Positions 11,701-23,493 of a stretch of 64,000 nucleotides of DNA are shown piece by piece; positions within the stretch are counted from its first letter, which is position 1; each line of letters begins with the position of its first letter. A model generated the notes under the pieces. It worked only from the letters and a program-made list of their open reading frames with translations. It was not told the origin of the DNA and did not search any database. The position numbers were made by a program, and so were the translations under genes. This DNA is from Grifola frondosa (Eukaryota > Basidiomycota > Agaricomycetes > Polyporales > Grifolaceae): assembly GCA_001683735.1 (NCBI GenBank), contig LUGG01000027.1:620001-684000 (forward strand), read 5' to 3'.

Positions 11701-14529
11701 TGCAATGGGCCATGAAGGCCGATAAGACACAATTTTGGAGAGGTCATCGCAGCTCCAAATCAGAATCTCCCAGAGAAAGTCTGGCCACTGTGCGACAGGC
11801 AGGCACTGTCGCTTCGCGTTCGAGATCCGAAGAGTAAGTGTAAATTCGTTTGGTAAAATTTGACTTTGATTGAGACGCGCCGCAGAGACGAAATACAGAT
11901 CACCAAGTTGCAACAGCTTGGTATGACGTCAAACGAGGAGGCAAAACTGATGGCCATGAGAGATTATATTCTCAAGCTTGCTCGTGCAATTTCTAGGTCA
12001 GTTTCGTTATGCTGCTTCTTGAGAATGCCACTCATTTGATAACGTTCCAAATGGAAATAAGTTTCGCTTCTCGTGTCAGCGTCGAGGTCGAGACGGAAAG
12101 TTTGAAAACAACCGGAGGCATTGAACTTCAGAAGCTCGGAGCTGTACCTCAAACGGTGTTCTTAAAAGCCCCTGAGGCTGATCCAAGATCTCGCGCTGTA
12201 TCAGGACGTCCCTCGAACTCCGAATTGTCTGTAAGGTCACCGGGTATAGGGACCCCTCGCACTAGCCGGACCTTTAGCATAGACCACGGTGTAGGAGGTG
12301 CTCCCTTCGAAGATCTCCGACGAAGGCTTGCTATTATTAACGGCTCCGCTACATCCGTTACTGCACCCGGTGCTCGCGACGTACGCAGCCCTCTTCCACC
12401 TCCCATCGACACTGCTGCGCTACCGCCGGCCACTTCTACGGATCTGCCGCAAACCTTCGACCGGCCAGGCAGCCCATCGGAATCTGTCATCTCGACGACG
12501 AATTCGTCCGCATTCCATGCTGTGCATCGTTTCCATATTGGAGGAGATGGCCAGAAGGCTGCTCCCGCTGTTGGGTCGTCAAAAGCTAGTGCGACAGGGC
12601 TGTTGGACGCTCATCCAATAGTTCGAACTGAAGTGTCTCCCGATCCCTCTGGAAGATCTTCCCCTGTCTCTGTGGCAGGAACTGTCCGCGGTCAGGAGCG
12701 GCTCCGTGTGCCCTCAATAGCTCCAATCTCGAGCTACGGTAAGATTATGACATATCAATTAACCTCGGACAATGTCTCATTGTCCCTATAGATGGGCAAG
12801 AGCCTGGCATTAGCCACCTTCTGGAACATCTCTACTTGGATAATAACCGCGAGCTGCTATCCGATTTCGGACCAAATGTCCACGAAGGTCCTGTCCGGCG
12901 GCGGAACGCTGCAAGACACAGCTTCATTGCGCGAGACGGTACGGCGCGTCGGCTCGAGGCGTCCCTCATTGCGCACCTCGGCTCACACACCGACGCTGTC
13001 ACCGGGCTGGCGGTATCTCCGGACCACATGTTCTTTGTGTCTGCCTCGGACGACAAGACGGTCAAAGTATGGGATACCGCACGATTAGAACGGAACGTAA
13101 CGAACAAGCCGAGGCAGACGTACGGGCAACACCATGCACGTGTGAAGTGTGTATGCATGCTCGAGGGCGTGCATTGTTTCGCGAGCGCGGCGGATGACGG
13201 GAGTCTCCACGTCGTACGTGTGCATGTGAGCCAGAGCGGCACGCTGCCAAAATATCATAAGCTGCAGACCATTAGAGAATATCGTGTCGAGCATCCTGGA
13301 GAGTACATCACAAGCATGGCGCATTACACGACAGGTAAGCAGCATAGCTAGGTCCTAAAGTATTCTGTATTGATATATTTCCTGTAGAAACGTCATCCAA
13401 TCTTGTCTGCGCGACTACGCACTCCGTGATTTCCATCTTAGACCTATGCACGATGCGGTTATTACAGTGCATGGAGAATCCTCGTCATTATGGACCAATC
13501 ACCTGCATCTGTCTCGATCGCAAGCGTGCATGGGTCGTTGTTGGTACTTCTACAGGCGTGCTCTCACTGTGGGACATCCGGTTTGGTATCCTGATCAAGA
13601 GCTGGAAAGTGGGTATTGCTTCCAAAGGAAAGGCTGCACGAATATACCAATGCGTAGTCCACCCTACGAAAGGCAAAGGCAAATGGATCGTAGTGGCGAT
13701 GGAGACGCCTAAAGCGCCTTCGGAACAAAGCTCTGTCACACTGCTTGAGGTATGGGATATTGAGAAGACGACGCTGGTGGAAACATTTGGGACGAGGACC
13801 GTGCCTAACTCATCAGAAGAGGTGGAGGAGCCGAAGGAACTGGCCGTCGATGAAGCAGAGACCAGCCCTGCTGCAGCTATCGCTGCCCTCGTCCGATCTC
13901 GGCAAGAGAGCAGCGGCTCACTGGAGTCTATTGCGAGACGGGTACGGTCTAGTGCTCAGGGCGCGTCTCGGGAGGAGTCCCCGTCTCCGGATGTGCGTGC
14001 CATCGTGGTTGGCGCGGAGTTTGGCGGACATACTGTGATGCATCGGTCCACTATGGCAGATCAGGGAGACGGGAAGCTTGCAAGCCGTTTGTCCTCCAGT
14101 AGGGGCTTTCTAATATGTGGCTCTGAAGATCGTAAGATCCGTTTCTGGGATCTTGGTCGCGCAGAGCGGTCGGTTATTTGGAGTGGTGTGGAGTCTGAAA
14201 GTGAGAAGCCAACGTATAGGTGAGTTCGCGTCAGAGTTAGGTTAGATCAGTGACTAAATGGAACTTCCTTTGGCAGCACTGTACGTTCATCAACTAATAC
14301 CGCTTGCGCGTATGTCGAGACATGGGTCGGCTCCCCGAACTCGCATAACAATCGGCCGCCACAGCGATTATCCTTGATCAATCATAATCAACAGAACCTA
14401 TTGAAGGGTCACCAAGATACCGTGACCGCCCTGGCTTGTATCGACTCTCCATTCCGAGGAGGAGTGGTTAGTGCTGATCGGACTGGCGTCATTAAAGTCT
14501 GGAGAGTGGAGGGACTCGATCTATCGTGA
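8727..14529 (+). CDS. VPS15: VPS15-type protein kinase, regulatory subunit of class III PI3-kinase
   Basis: Scaffold of the VPS34 lipid-kinase complexes that make PI3P for autophagy and endosomal sorting. About 1,600 residues over about 17 exons. The start MGNAQS is a classic N-myristoylation signal, fitting membrane anchoring. The kinase domain has HGDIKSEN instead of HRDxKxxN and DFASFKPTYLPLDDP instead of DFG, both typical of VPS15, then CYIAPERF and MDCFSVGCVIAELF. HEAT repeats follow (about 10380-11760; e.g. DGPALIILALVCANIRN, VYAQ-like RCMYAQCIVALADTAVRYL, LLSHMITYLNDRDW). A Ser/Pro-rich linker (about 12060-12740) precedes the C-terminal WD40 propeller (AHLGSHTDAVTGLAVSP; VWDTARLE; SLWDIRFG; IRFWDLGRAE; KGHQDTVTALACI) ending at WRVEGLDLS. 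Introns are 44-62 nt. Confidence 0.96.
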
Positions 14530-14771
14530 TTTCTGTGTAGCCCTAGTCATTTACTAATTGCTATGTACATTATTGCTTGGTTGGAGATATTAGCTTTAGA
14601 GTCTATCCCATTTGTTGTCTAGACATTCCTTCTGTTTGAATTCAGCTGGGCTTGCTGGTTAGCGCGATCCTGGAATGTTTGATCAAGAGATAAGATAACT
14701 TTTTGCGCGGTGGTTGCCGCCGAAGATCAGAAGCTAGTGACTCGCAACAAAGTCGGTGCAAAATACGTTGG

Positions 14772-14873
14772 ATGCTGAGGTTGCATCGATTTCAGCATCT
14801 TCTCACTCATCGCTGTACACTATTGCCATCCTCTCGAGCTAGCTGCATTATAACTCGTCTGCATTCAACTTCC
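14772..14873 (+). other. In-frame 34-codon N-terminal extension of ThrRS (mitochondrial-type presequence)
   Basis: An upstream ATG at 14772 is in frame with the ThrRS start at 14874 with no stop between. The 34 added residues begin MLRLHRFQHLLTHRC and end ITRLHSTS: rich in Arg, Ser, Leu and His, with no Asp or Glu, as in mitochondrial targeting sequences. Use of both ATGs would give mitochondrial and cytosolic forms from one gene. Confidence 0.6.
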
Positions 14874-17840
14874 ATGGCTACTTCAGTCGCCTCGTCGTCA
14901 CATCCTGCTCAAATCCCTGCGCTGCAGGGTCCTCACGCGAACGACGTGAAGAAACCAAAGGACAAGAAGAAAGATGCCACGTCTTCGCTTCCGCTGGAGG
15001 TCTGTAGCAATTCGTCCACTTCGCCTTCCTCACATTAAACCGAAAAGATCAGCTTGACCCGCCACCAGCTTTCTTCGATCACCGCATCAAAATCTTCGAC
15101 AAGCTCAAGGCAGAGTATGATGACTGGGTGAAAGGTATATTACATAACATTTTGCTATGAACACTGCTTATACGTGATGTTTATAGCTCAACCTCGTCAA
15201 GAAATCACGATCACGCTGCCGGATGGCTCGCAACGTCAAGGCAAGAGCTGGGAAACGAGCCCCATGAGCATAGCGAAGGAGATTTCGCAAGGCCTTGCAG
15301 ACCGTACAGTCATTGCCAAGGTAAGATTCTTTGGAAAGTGTATTTGCTCACCGTGTCATTGATCAACTTATTACTCAGGTCAACGGCGAGGTGTGGGATT
15401 TGGAGCGACCTCTTGAAGGCTCGTGCTCGCTCGAGTTGCTGGACTTCGAGCACCCAGAGGGTGTGTCATACTTCAAACACTTTGTAACAAAACTGCTAAC
15501 GCATCTTTTAGGAAAGCGAGTCTTTTGGCACTCCTCCGCACATGTTCTTGGAGAAGCCTCCGAACGCCATTATGGTTGCCACCTGTGCATTGGGCCTCCG
15601 ACTGAAGAGGGATTCTTCTATGAGATGGCAATAGATGATAGGCACGTTCTTTTCCTTATCGATCTCCGTTGTGATTTTAAGTTGGTGTTTTGGGTAGACC
15701 TGTTGTGAACGGCGATTACCCCGCACTAGAGAAAGTCTCAGACCTCGCGATCAAAGAGAGGCAAAAATTCGAACGGCTTGTTGTTTCCAAGGAGACTTTG
15801 CTCGAGATGTTCGCGTACAATAAGTACAAGAAGTATCTCATCGAGACCAAGATCCCCGATGGCACCTCCACGACGGTGTATCGCTGCGGGCCTATGGTTG
15901 ATCTTTGTGTTGGTCCGCATATACCTCACACAGGAAAGATTAAGGCGTTTATGATCACGAAGGTGTGCTCATTACTTCATCTCATGGTGGTCTAGCTACA
16001 TAATAACATCCTTGGCAGAACTCGGCGTCATACTTCCTCGGAGACCCGAAGAATGATTCTCTGCAGCGCATATATGGAATTTCATTCCCAGACAAGAAGC
16101 AGCTCACCGAGTACAAGGCATTCCTCGCTGAGGCTGCCAAGCGCGATCACAGGAAGATCGGCAAAGTAAGGTGTTGCTATACTACTAGGGATTGGAAAGC
16201 TCACGGGCTTCACGCATATAGGATCAAGAGCTGTATTTCTTCAATGATCTCAGCCCGGGAAGCTGCTTCTTCCTTCCTCACGGTACTCGTATCTACAATA
16301 CCCTCGTAGAGTTGATGCGCGTGAGTCATTCTTGATGGCCAAAAACTTCTGTACTGACCACTTTCGCAGTCTGAGTATTTCAAGCGCGGATACCAAGAAG
16401 GTGAATCATCCCGTGTACATCACCATCTGTGATTCTAATTCCTCTCTTAGTGATCTCACCGAACATGTACAACGGCAAGCTCTGGGAGACGTCCGGGCAC
16501 TGGCAGAACTACAAGGACGACATGTTCATTCTAGATGTTGAGAAGGAGAAATGGGCGCTGAAGCCGATGAACTGCCCCGGGCACTGCCTCATCTTCGACT
16601 CGCGCGACCGTAGCTACAAGGAGCTGCCCATTCGCATGGCCGAGTTCGGTATCATCCACCGTAACGAGGCGTCGGGCGCGCTGACGGGTCTGACTCGTGT
16701 GCGTCGTTTCGTCCAGGATGACACACACGTGTTCTGTATGCCCACGCAGGTATGTGGTTCACTACTGCTACTTGTCCTAGTAGTTCACTCCGCCATCTTA
16801 GATTGAGGATGAAATCGCGGCGTTGTTTGATTTCATGGAGCACATCTATGGCCTGTTCGGATTTGACTTCCACTTGGAGCTCTCCACGAGGCCGGATAAC
16901 TACCTGGGTACCATCGAGGCCTGGGACGAGGCTGAAAGCGTAAGTATATCCCTCAAAGCAATGCAAATAACTAGCTCATAACATTTTCCACATTTCTAGC
17001 AACTGAAGAAAGCGCTCGACAAGCAATACCCGGGCAAGTGGGAGCTCAACCCCGGGGACGGCGCGTTCTATGGTCCGAAGATCGACATCACGATTCGCGA
17101 CGCACTACGCCGCTCGTTCCAGTGCGCGACGATTCAGCTCGACTTCCAGCTGCCGGAGCGGTTCAACCTCAAGTACCGCAGCGCGGAGGAAGCGATCAAT
17201 CCCGACAAGCCGCCTTCGCGCCCCGTCATCATCCACCGTGCTATCCTTGGCAGTCTCGAGCGCTTTATTGCCATCATCACAGAGCACTTCGCTGGCAAGT
17301 GGTGCGTTGCGTGTCCGAAATATGGCCATGATTATCAATTTACTCAGATGACCTTTATGTAGGCCATTCTGGCTGTCACCCCGTCAAGTACTGGTTGTTC
17401 CCGTGGCGGCGCCCTACGTGAGTTCCCACGTTCAGCATTCAGTGCACGGTCGAGATTCGGTCTCTTAACGCGTTTGAATACTTGCAGAAAGAGTATGCTT
17501 CGGAGATAGGCAACATCCTCTCCGACTTGGGCCTGTACGTGGACGTCGACAATGGCGAAAACACATTGCCGAAGAAGATCCGTAACGGAGAGGTCGCGCA
17601 GTATAACTTTATCCTGAGTACGTCACATCGCATACTATGTACATCGAACCAAGCGTATTTACATGAGATGACACGTTTACAGTTGTGGGTCAGGAGGAAC
17701 TAGACAGCAGGTCTGTGAACGTCCGGAACCGGGACGACGTCGGCACGAAGGCCAAGACGGAGATGGTGCCGCTCGACGAGCTCGCAAAGAAGCTCGTGGC
17801 GCTCAAGACGAGCCGCAGTCTCCAGAACAAATTTGTGTAA
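14874..17840 (+). CDS. THS1: Threonyl-tRNA synthetase
   Basis: Charges tRNA-Thr with threonine. From [13 protein letters not shown] there is a lysine-rich head, a TGS domain ([18 protein letters not shown]), the editing domain with [14 protein letters not shown] and [12 protein letters not shown], and the class II core: [29 protein letters not shown] (zinc ligand Cys), motif 2 [20 protein letters not shown] and [26 protein letters not shown], and motif 3 [18 protein letters not shown]. The anticodon-binding domain follows ([13 protein letters not shown] ... LYVDVDNG) and the end is SLQNKFV. About 10-12 short introns. It ends tail-to-tail 97 bp from the CstF-64 homologue. Confidence 0.96.
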
Positions 17841-17937
17841 CCGTGGTCTCATGTTGGTAGATCGTGCTCGAATAATTTTGTTTTGCGTTGCACGTACGTG
17901 GAGAAATATGAGTGCATATAGTCGATCCAGAAGCTTC

Positions 17938-19765
17938 CTAGGCTGAGATACCGAACTGTTTGCGCTGTGAACGGTGGCAATAGCATAAGCCACACGTGAA
18001 GAGAGAATCAAGACTAAATACTCACCAGCTGCGTTATCTGATCGCGTTCTGTTTGCGGCAACGAAAGGATCTGGTCGGGAGTCAGGTTGAGCACTTGCAT
18101 AAGCATGTCCTGCAGAAACAGACAACATGAGTCCAGCACGTCTGTTTCTGATTGATGGCAACATACCCGTTGTTGGATATTGAACTCGGGCACTGCCGGA
18201 GGCTGTGGCGGCTGTTGAGGCTGAGGAGGGGGCTGCTGCTGTATGGGAACCGGTGGCCTGAAGTATGGAGGTGGCGCTGCAGGGGCCATCGGTTGCATGT
18301 GGGGCGCGGAAGGTGGATGACCATACATCGACCGGGGGTCGGCACCGGTGGCGTTGGATGATGCACCGGGGTATGTGAGATTGGCATCGACGGTGGCGGG
18401 AAGCCAGGCTGTGGGTGCTGAATGGGTGGCACTTGACTGAAAGGTGGTGCAGCCGTCACGGATGGTGCCGATGGCGGTGCCGAACCGGACGAGCTCGTTG
18501 CTGCGAGCATCCGCTGTGTGACAGGTGAGATCAAAGCGGATGTGCGGGACGAAACGCGCGCTTACTTGGAGGATACCAGGATCCACGATGTTGTTCAGCA
18601 GGAGGCTTGGAACAGCGCATATCCAAGCTGCGGGTGTGCGACGAGCAACGCGCGCGCATGTTCCGGGTGGGTAATTACGAACGCCTAACAAGGAAGATAT
18701 CACGACGTCTCAGAAAGGCTGGCTTCACATCACACCCTTCCGCACACACCTTCATCTGGGCGAGGACTTCGAGGATCTGAGTAGGGTTCGTTGTTCCGAG
18801 CATTTGACTTATCGAGTCCATTGAGGTTGAGCCGGGAGGTATGGCGATGCCAGGGGGAAGGAGCGAGAGAAAGGCATTCACTTCTTGGCTTTTGGAGGAG
18901 GGCGGCCTCCGCTGACGTAGTCGTCGCGGTCGCGGTCTCGCTCACGTTCGCGCCATTGTGCTCGCGTCTCACCACCGTCGATCAGCTCACCCCGCACCGT
19001 CGTCTTGCCCTCCAGAAATGGATCAGAGTCGGCCAAGTCTATTCGTAGTGGGCGCCCTCCGATCTCTTGGCCATTCAGGTTGCGCACCGCGGAAAGTGCC
19101 GTTTCGTGATCTTGAGAACCACAGTGGTTCGCAGCATAATTGCACGCGCATCGTATATCCATACAAGTCGATTGTTCGCGAATATCAGAACCATTGAATA
19201 GTCAAACATTGTGGCGATAACAACAACGAGTGTATGAGATTGCATTGTGGCCAGTTCAAGGAATGAGTTTGAGATTTTTGTGGAGTTGAAGTGTTGCGTT
19301 GTTGTGCGTGAATATCCAAGGGAAGTTGCGCGATTCAGTTCCGGGTATATTGAGGAAATGAGTTGAAAATTTGCAGTTGGAAATTTGGGAAAACACCGTT
19401 TCGCTTGACGTCGATATCATCGCTTCATATGTCTTAAGAGATAGATTTGCTATACCCGAGAATTCACAGAAGCCATAACCTTTTGGCTTTCCTGTATCTC
19501 TGTCAAAAACGAGCCTACGCCCCAACGTTAAGGACAAGGAATGCTTCGGACATTCAATAGCAGATACCTGAAGCCCACTACTTGGCCCACACTCTTGAAC
19601 ACGTCTATGAGCTGCTCCTATAGCGCAAGTGAGCACATACTGGCGTAACAGTGACCTGTTGACGAACCTCGCCCATGTTGTATGGCACATTTCCCACTAA
19701 TTCTCGTCAAACACTCCGGAGTCCACGATGATATGAGTCAACGTACCGAAAACCACTTTGCTCAT
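17938..19765 (-). CDS. Cleavage stimulation factor subunit 2 / RNA15-type mRNA 3'-end factor
   Basis: Binds the downstream or A-rich element during mRNA cleavage and polyadenylation. Start at 19765: MSKVVFVGNVPYNMGEEQLI, giving RNP2 (VFVGNV) and, after introns, RNP1 (KGYGFCEF); the RRM continues DHETALSAVRNLNGQEIGG. The hinge domain has ISQMLGTTNPTQILEVLAQM and LGYALFQALLLNNIVDPGIL. A Pro/Gln-rich middle (18170-18470) is followed by the C-terminal three-helix domain LMQVLNLTPDQILSLPQTER...ITQLRKQFGISA. The RRM is split by a 345-nt intron (19111-19455), much longer than the others here. Hinge plus C-terminal domain separate it from generic RRM proteins. Confidence 0.93.
19111..19455 (-). other. 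Unusually long intron inside the RRM of the CstF-64 gene
   Basis: Donor GTATAG after ...FCEFS and acceptor TTCTCAAG before DHETA restore the RRM. At 345 nt it is five to seven times the usual intron length of the window. I see no gene or structured RNA in it. Confidence 0.7.
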
Positions 19766-20232
19766 GACTGTGAGAGTTGTGAAAGGATGATATGTGGAGC
19801 CGGAAGTTGGAAGAACAGAAGAAAGTAAGTGGTAGCCACACCAAGCTTGTTAGTATTTCATGCATATGCCCAGTGTTTTTATTTATTTATTATGTATATA
19901 TTAGCCTAACGGGAATTGCCGAATATACCCCGACATTCATTAGTCATCTGTCCTGAGTACACATTGTCGACTGTTGTACTCCGTTGCACTGGATCCGAAA
20001 GCTTTCTCAGTCATGCTATGCCACTTGCTGCCAAAATTCTGTCGTAGATCCGGAGGTTTGAGTCACCTTCTTATGTGTTTCTGCGGGGCGCCGGATTTGA
20101 GAGACCCCGACCTACCAAAACCGGTTGGCTCCAAACATTCGGCGACTGACTCAGCGGTATAAAAGAAAATATAATTTCGGAGCCACCCTCGTCTCTCACC
20201 TGCACAAACGTTGCTTCTGTATATCATCTGCC
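19766..20232. other. Divergent promoter region, CstF-64 gene / HSP20 copy B
   Basis: Head-to-head arrangement. A TATA box (TATAAAAG, 20158-20165) lies 75 bp before the HSP20 ATG. Nothing else recognised. Confidence 0.55.
20158..20165 (+). promoter_or_regulatory. TATA box of HSP20 copy B
   Basis: TATAAAAG 75 bp upstream of the ATG at 20233, in a GGTATAAAAGAAA context. Confidence 0.65.
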
Positions 20233-20930
20233 ATGACTCTGAGTGCTGTTGCAACATCAAAGACGATATCGCCATTGAAGGCGCTGGATCGAAACCCAAC
20301 ATTTGCTGATTTAGATCGCTTTTTCGCTCGCATGTATGTGGCTAGCGTCAAAAGGAAGGCGGCAAGGCGTCTTAGAACAGAGATTTTGAAGCCAAGGTAC
20401 GTCGTTTATGCGCTTGAGGTGATAAGGCAAGCGCCGACCAAGTTCGCTTATCCAGGATGGAGTTATACGACGACCCGAGCAACCCACGCATCATGGCTGT
20501 ACTTGAGCTACCTGGAATGAATGCGGAGGAGCTCTCTGTCCGCATAGATGACAGCCATCTCGTCATCGAAGGCGAACGGCATGGACCGCTCTTACACAAG
20601 CTGGGCATCGCGTCACCGCAACCCAACACGACTGTTGCTCCTGACATATCGGAGACATTGGTAGCGCAGATGTATCCAGTGCGTGAGCTCAAGTACGGCA
20701 AATTTCACCGCAGCATTGTCGTGCCGCCGGGTATTTGTGTAAGCTGGTGTTCTTTATGCGTATTTCGCTCCCGGCTGACCACGTCTTGTTCCGCTGTCTT
20801 ATAGGCATCGCAAGTTCACAGTTCTCTGGTCGATGGCATGCTCACGTTATCGTGGCCTCGTAATCCCTCTACGGAGACCAATCGCAACCCCCCCTCAATT
20901 GTCTCGGACCCTTCATCCTCCGCAATCTAA
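20233..20930 (+). CDS. Small heat-shock protein, HSP20 family (copy B)
   Basis: Paralogue of the gene at 7.5-8.2 kb. Exon 1 (20233-20396) encodes MTLSAVATSKTISPLKALD and ends RTEILKPR. Exon 2 from 20456 starts MELYDDPSNPRIMAVLELPG and holds the alpha-crystallin domain (EELSVRIDDSHLVIEGERHG, PVRELKYGKFHRSIVVPPG). The last exon gives ASQVHSSLVDGMLTLSWPRN and stops at 20928. The intron splitting KPR/M-x-LYD is at the same place as in copy A. This copy is intact to its C-terminus. Heat or stress induction is inferred from the family and the TATA box. Confidence 0.92.
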
Positions 20931-21538
20931 CTCGATTGCTCGGAAACCCCACGGCACGTTAAATTGAGATTTATATACCCTCGTCGGCGCTTTGCTATCG
21001 TTGCTATCAGGATGCATTATACGCTAGATGGGTGTTCAGGTCTAATCATACATGTGCGCTGTCTAGTCCGATTGTAATTCCCACTGCTTGTAGCCATAAG
21101 TTCGCGATTTACTTGTTATTGCATTTTAATTGGCCAGTTCTCAAGCTTCTGGAGGATTCTCTTACACATCGATGTATACATTGGTCTGATGGCCAAACTC
21201 AGTTGACCAAGTGAGCACTCCATTATCTAAATTGACATTGCGCTCAGACGCTCAGACTTCAAGGACGAAGTCATCTTCGCTTCCTGGGATCAATAAGAAT
21301 ATCAATAGTGCGTAGCAGATTGCTAAGTTTGTTAGTAGTTGTCACATTTTAGCTTGGCTGAACTGTGTTAAGGGAATCACATACTCCGTAACGACCCCCA
21401 GCGCTATATTGATACCATTATGGGATAGGTTCAGCCATCCACGAACGCATGATAGTGCGTAATGATAAGTAGTCGACGGTTGTCCAGTCGAATGCTTTTT
21501 ACTCCTTCACTTTGACCACCCGGCGTAAACATACCAAG
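20931..21538. other. Intergenic, no gene seen
   Basis: AT-rich. Presumed promoter of the terpene synthase, whose exact first exon is uncertain. Confidence 0.45.
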
Positions 21539-22903
21539 ATGTTTCCCCCACTCCGACTCTGGTTTGGTAGGAGACACCCACGCATTACTCAGAAGTTGTC
21601 ATCTCTAGCTGGTTAGTCGTTCGTGGTATTTTCAAACTGGTTGTCTGATAAGTTCCCACTGTATCAAACCATAGGCGACCATCTTCGAAATGGCGCTTGG
21701 AACGCTCATGGTGCGGCAGTTTTATCATGTATTGAAGTGTTCGTGACAATTTTTATAGACGATACGAAACAAACTATCAAGGACTTTCTCAGCAGTATCG
21801 ACTTCAGACCCCGTGGGTTTGCGCCGAGTAATCCCGCTCTTAGGCATACAGTGGCGAATGAAATTGCCTCTTGGAACGTAAACCTCGGCTCTACCTCCAA
21901 GGAGAAACTATTCACGGAATCCTGCAGCTTCGCCGAGAAATGCTTTGGACACGTCGGTGCCGAACATCAGCTATATATTGCCGTTTACAACGCGTACATG
22001 CTTTACGCCGATGACCATTGCGCGGGCCACCCAAAGTCTCTCCTCGAGTTTCCCCAACGCATCGTGAATGGCGATGAACAGCTGGATCCTATATTCGATC
22101 GGTATGGGACACATATCAAGAAAGCCTACGAGTTGTGGCCGTCGTTTGGGGCCAATATTATTGTCAGCAGTACAATGAACTTCATGACTGGAACGTACAT
22201 CGAGAATACGACGAAGGCTATGAGAATCTCCCCATCTGCGATACAGTATCCTGATTATCATCGCGAGCTAGCAGGAATCGCTTCTGCATACTCCGTCTTC
22301 AATTTTCCGAATAGCTGGAGGACCAGTGTGGATTCGTATGTTCAAATCCTCCCGTGAGTCTTTACCATATTGCATTTTTGAGGTCTTTGTAATATTTATG
22401 AGATGTCTGTAGCGAGCTGAACAGGTTCTTCAACGGTGGCAAGTATGTGGTGTAGTTATTGATCTTATCGAAAATTTTCTGACCACATCAACTGTATAAC
22501 AATTCGTTCTAGCGATATGTAAGTTCTTATTTGCCTCAGCTCAGTACATCCGACCTCATGCCCCAAACCGTCAGCTTGTCTTTCTATAAAGAATCTTTGT
22601 CAGGAGAGACCAATAATTACATCCACCTACGCGCCACAGCGGAACGAAAGACATCTGTCACCGTTCTTCGCGACCTCTCCTGTGAGATCATAGACACAGT
22701 CCACCGCATCAAAGCACTGGTGCGCGGAGACCGAGAACTCGAGGCAGTCTGTGAAAAGTACATCAACGTAAGTGACAGACGAATGTTGTCTTCATTTGTA
22801 ATTTAACGTCGTTGTCCAGGGCCTCGTCCAGTATCACATGGAGGCACCCCGTTATCGTCTTAACGAACTGGGTTTTCCTGCATCATTTGAGCACTTATCA
22901 TAG
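21539..22903 (+). CDS. TRI5 (trichodiene synthase)-like sesquiterpene synthase
   Basis: Class I terpene cyclase expected to act on farnesyl diphosphate; the product cannot be predicted. The metal-binding acidic motif is FIDDTKQ (Asp codons 21758-21763). The second motif NDILSFYKE matches the NSE triad N-D-x-x-S-x-x-x-E and is assembled over a 6-nt micro-exon (22513-22518). GETNNYIHLRA follows, and the C-terminus GLVQYHMEAPRYRLNELGF resembles the trichodiene synthase end (basic pair before YRL). Exon 1 is uncertain: either MFPPLRLWFGRR from 21539 spliced into GDHLRNG, or an unidentified upstream exon joined at KFPLYQTIGDHL, which looks more like related cyclases. No P450 or other pathway gene lies next to it. 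Confidence 0.85.
22513..22518 (+). other. 6-nt internal micro-exon of the terpene synthase
   Basis: The bases CGATAT lie between TTCTAG and GTAAGT. Joined to ...GGCAA upstream and CTTGTC downstream they give AA|C-GAT-AT|C, i.e. Asn-Asp-Ile, completing the conserved NSE motif. Skipping it loses the motif's Asp. Confidence 0.8.
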
Positions 22904-23493
22904 CGGCGTATGCAGGCTGTTGACCGCTATTTTTTCTCACGCACACTTCCAAGACATATCTCTAACTTTCCTATCTATACACTCATACGTTTAGAATCTG
23001 CCCGTTCGAACTTAGTGCCCACAAATACCTAGATCTGCCAGTCAGCTAGCAGTTATCTCAACTACAGTCCGAGATCGAACATGTAACACTGTAATACCCG
23101 AGCTCGAAATCGATGACTTGCCAATTTCTGAACTGTGGTTGCCAGATCATCAATTTGCGTGCATCCTACATTTTGATTGTTGTGGAGGATGTGGCGTGGA
23201 TGTTTATACCGCGCAATGGGTTCGCGTCTCTGTGCAGCAAACACTGATTTCAGACAGTGATCATAATATGTCCGAACGACCGATACAGAAAGAAATAGAG
23301 TGAGGAACTCCTTTCACTAACGTTCAAAGTCCCCTTCAACAAAAACGCTTTGATATGTCAGCAAGCCATTCATGCTCTTGAGGTTGACTCCTTAATACAG
23401 ACATGGTGCATTAGTGTACACAATGATACAAAATACGTGCGATATAGATTAGAACGAATGAAACAGACATATGTCACAACGACCAAAGGCGGA
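22904..23493. other. Intergenic between terpene synthase and SYF2 (tail-to-tail)
   Basis: 3' flanks of two convergent genes. No further gene seen. Confidence 0.5.

Noticed and set aside
12149..12490. Minus-strand open frame of 113 codons
   Set aside because: Lies opposite the Ser/Pro-rich linker of VPS15, which has continuous conserved flanks in the plus frame.
14703..14771. Still earlier in-frame ATG at 14703 for ThrRS
   Set aside because: The added residues contain Glu and Asp and dilute the presequence character; 14772 is the better alternative start.
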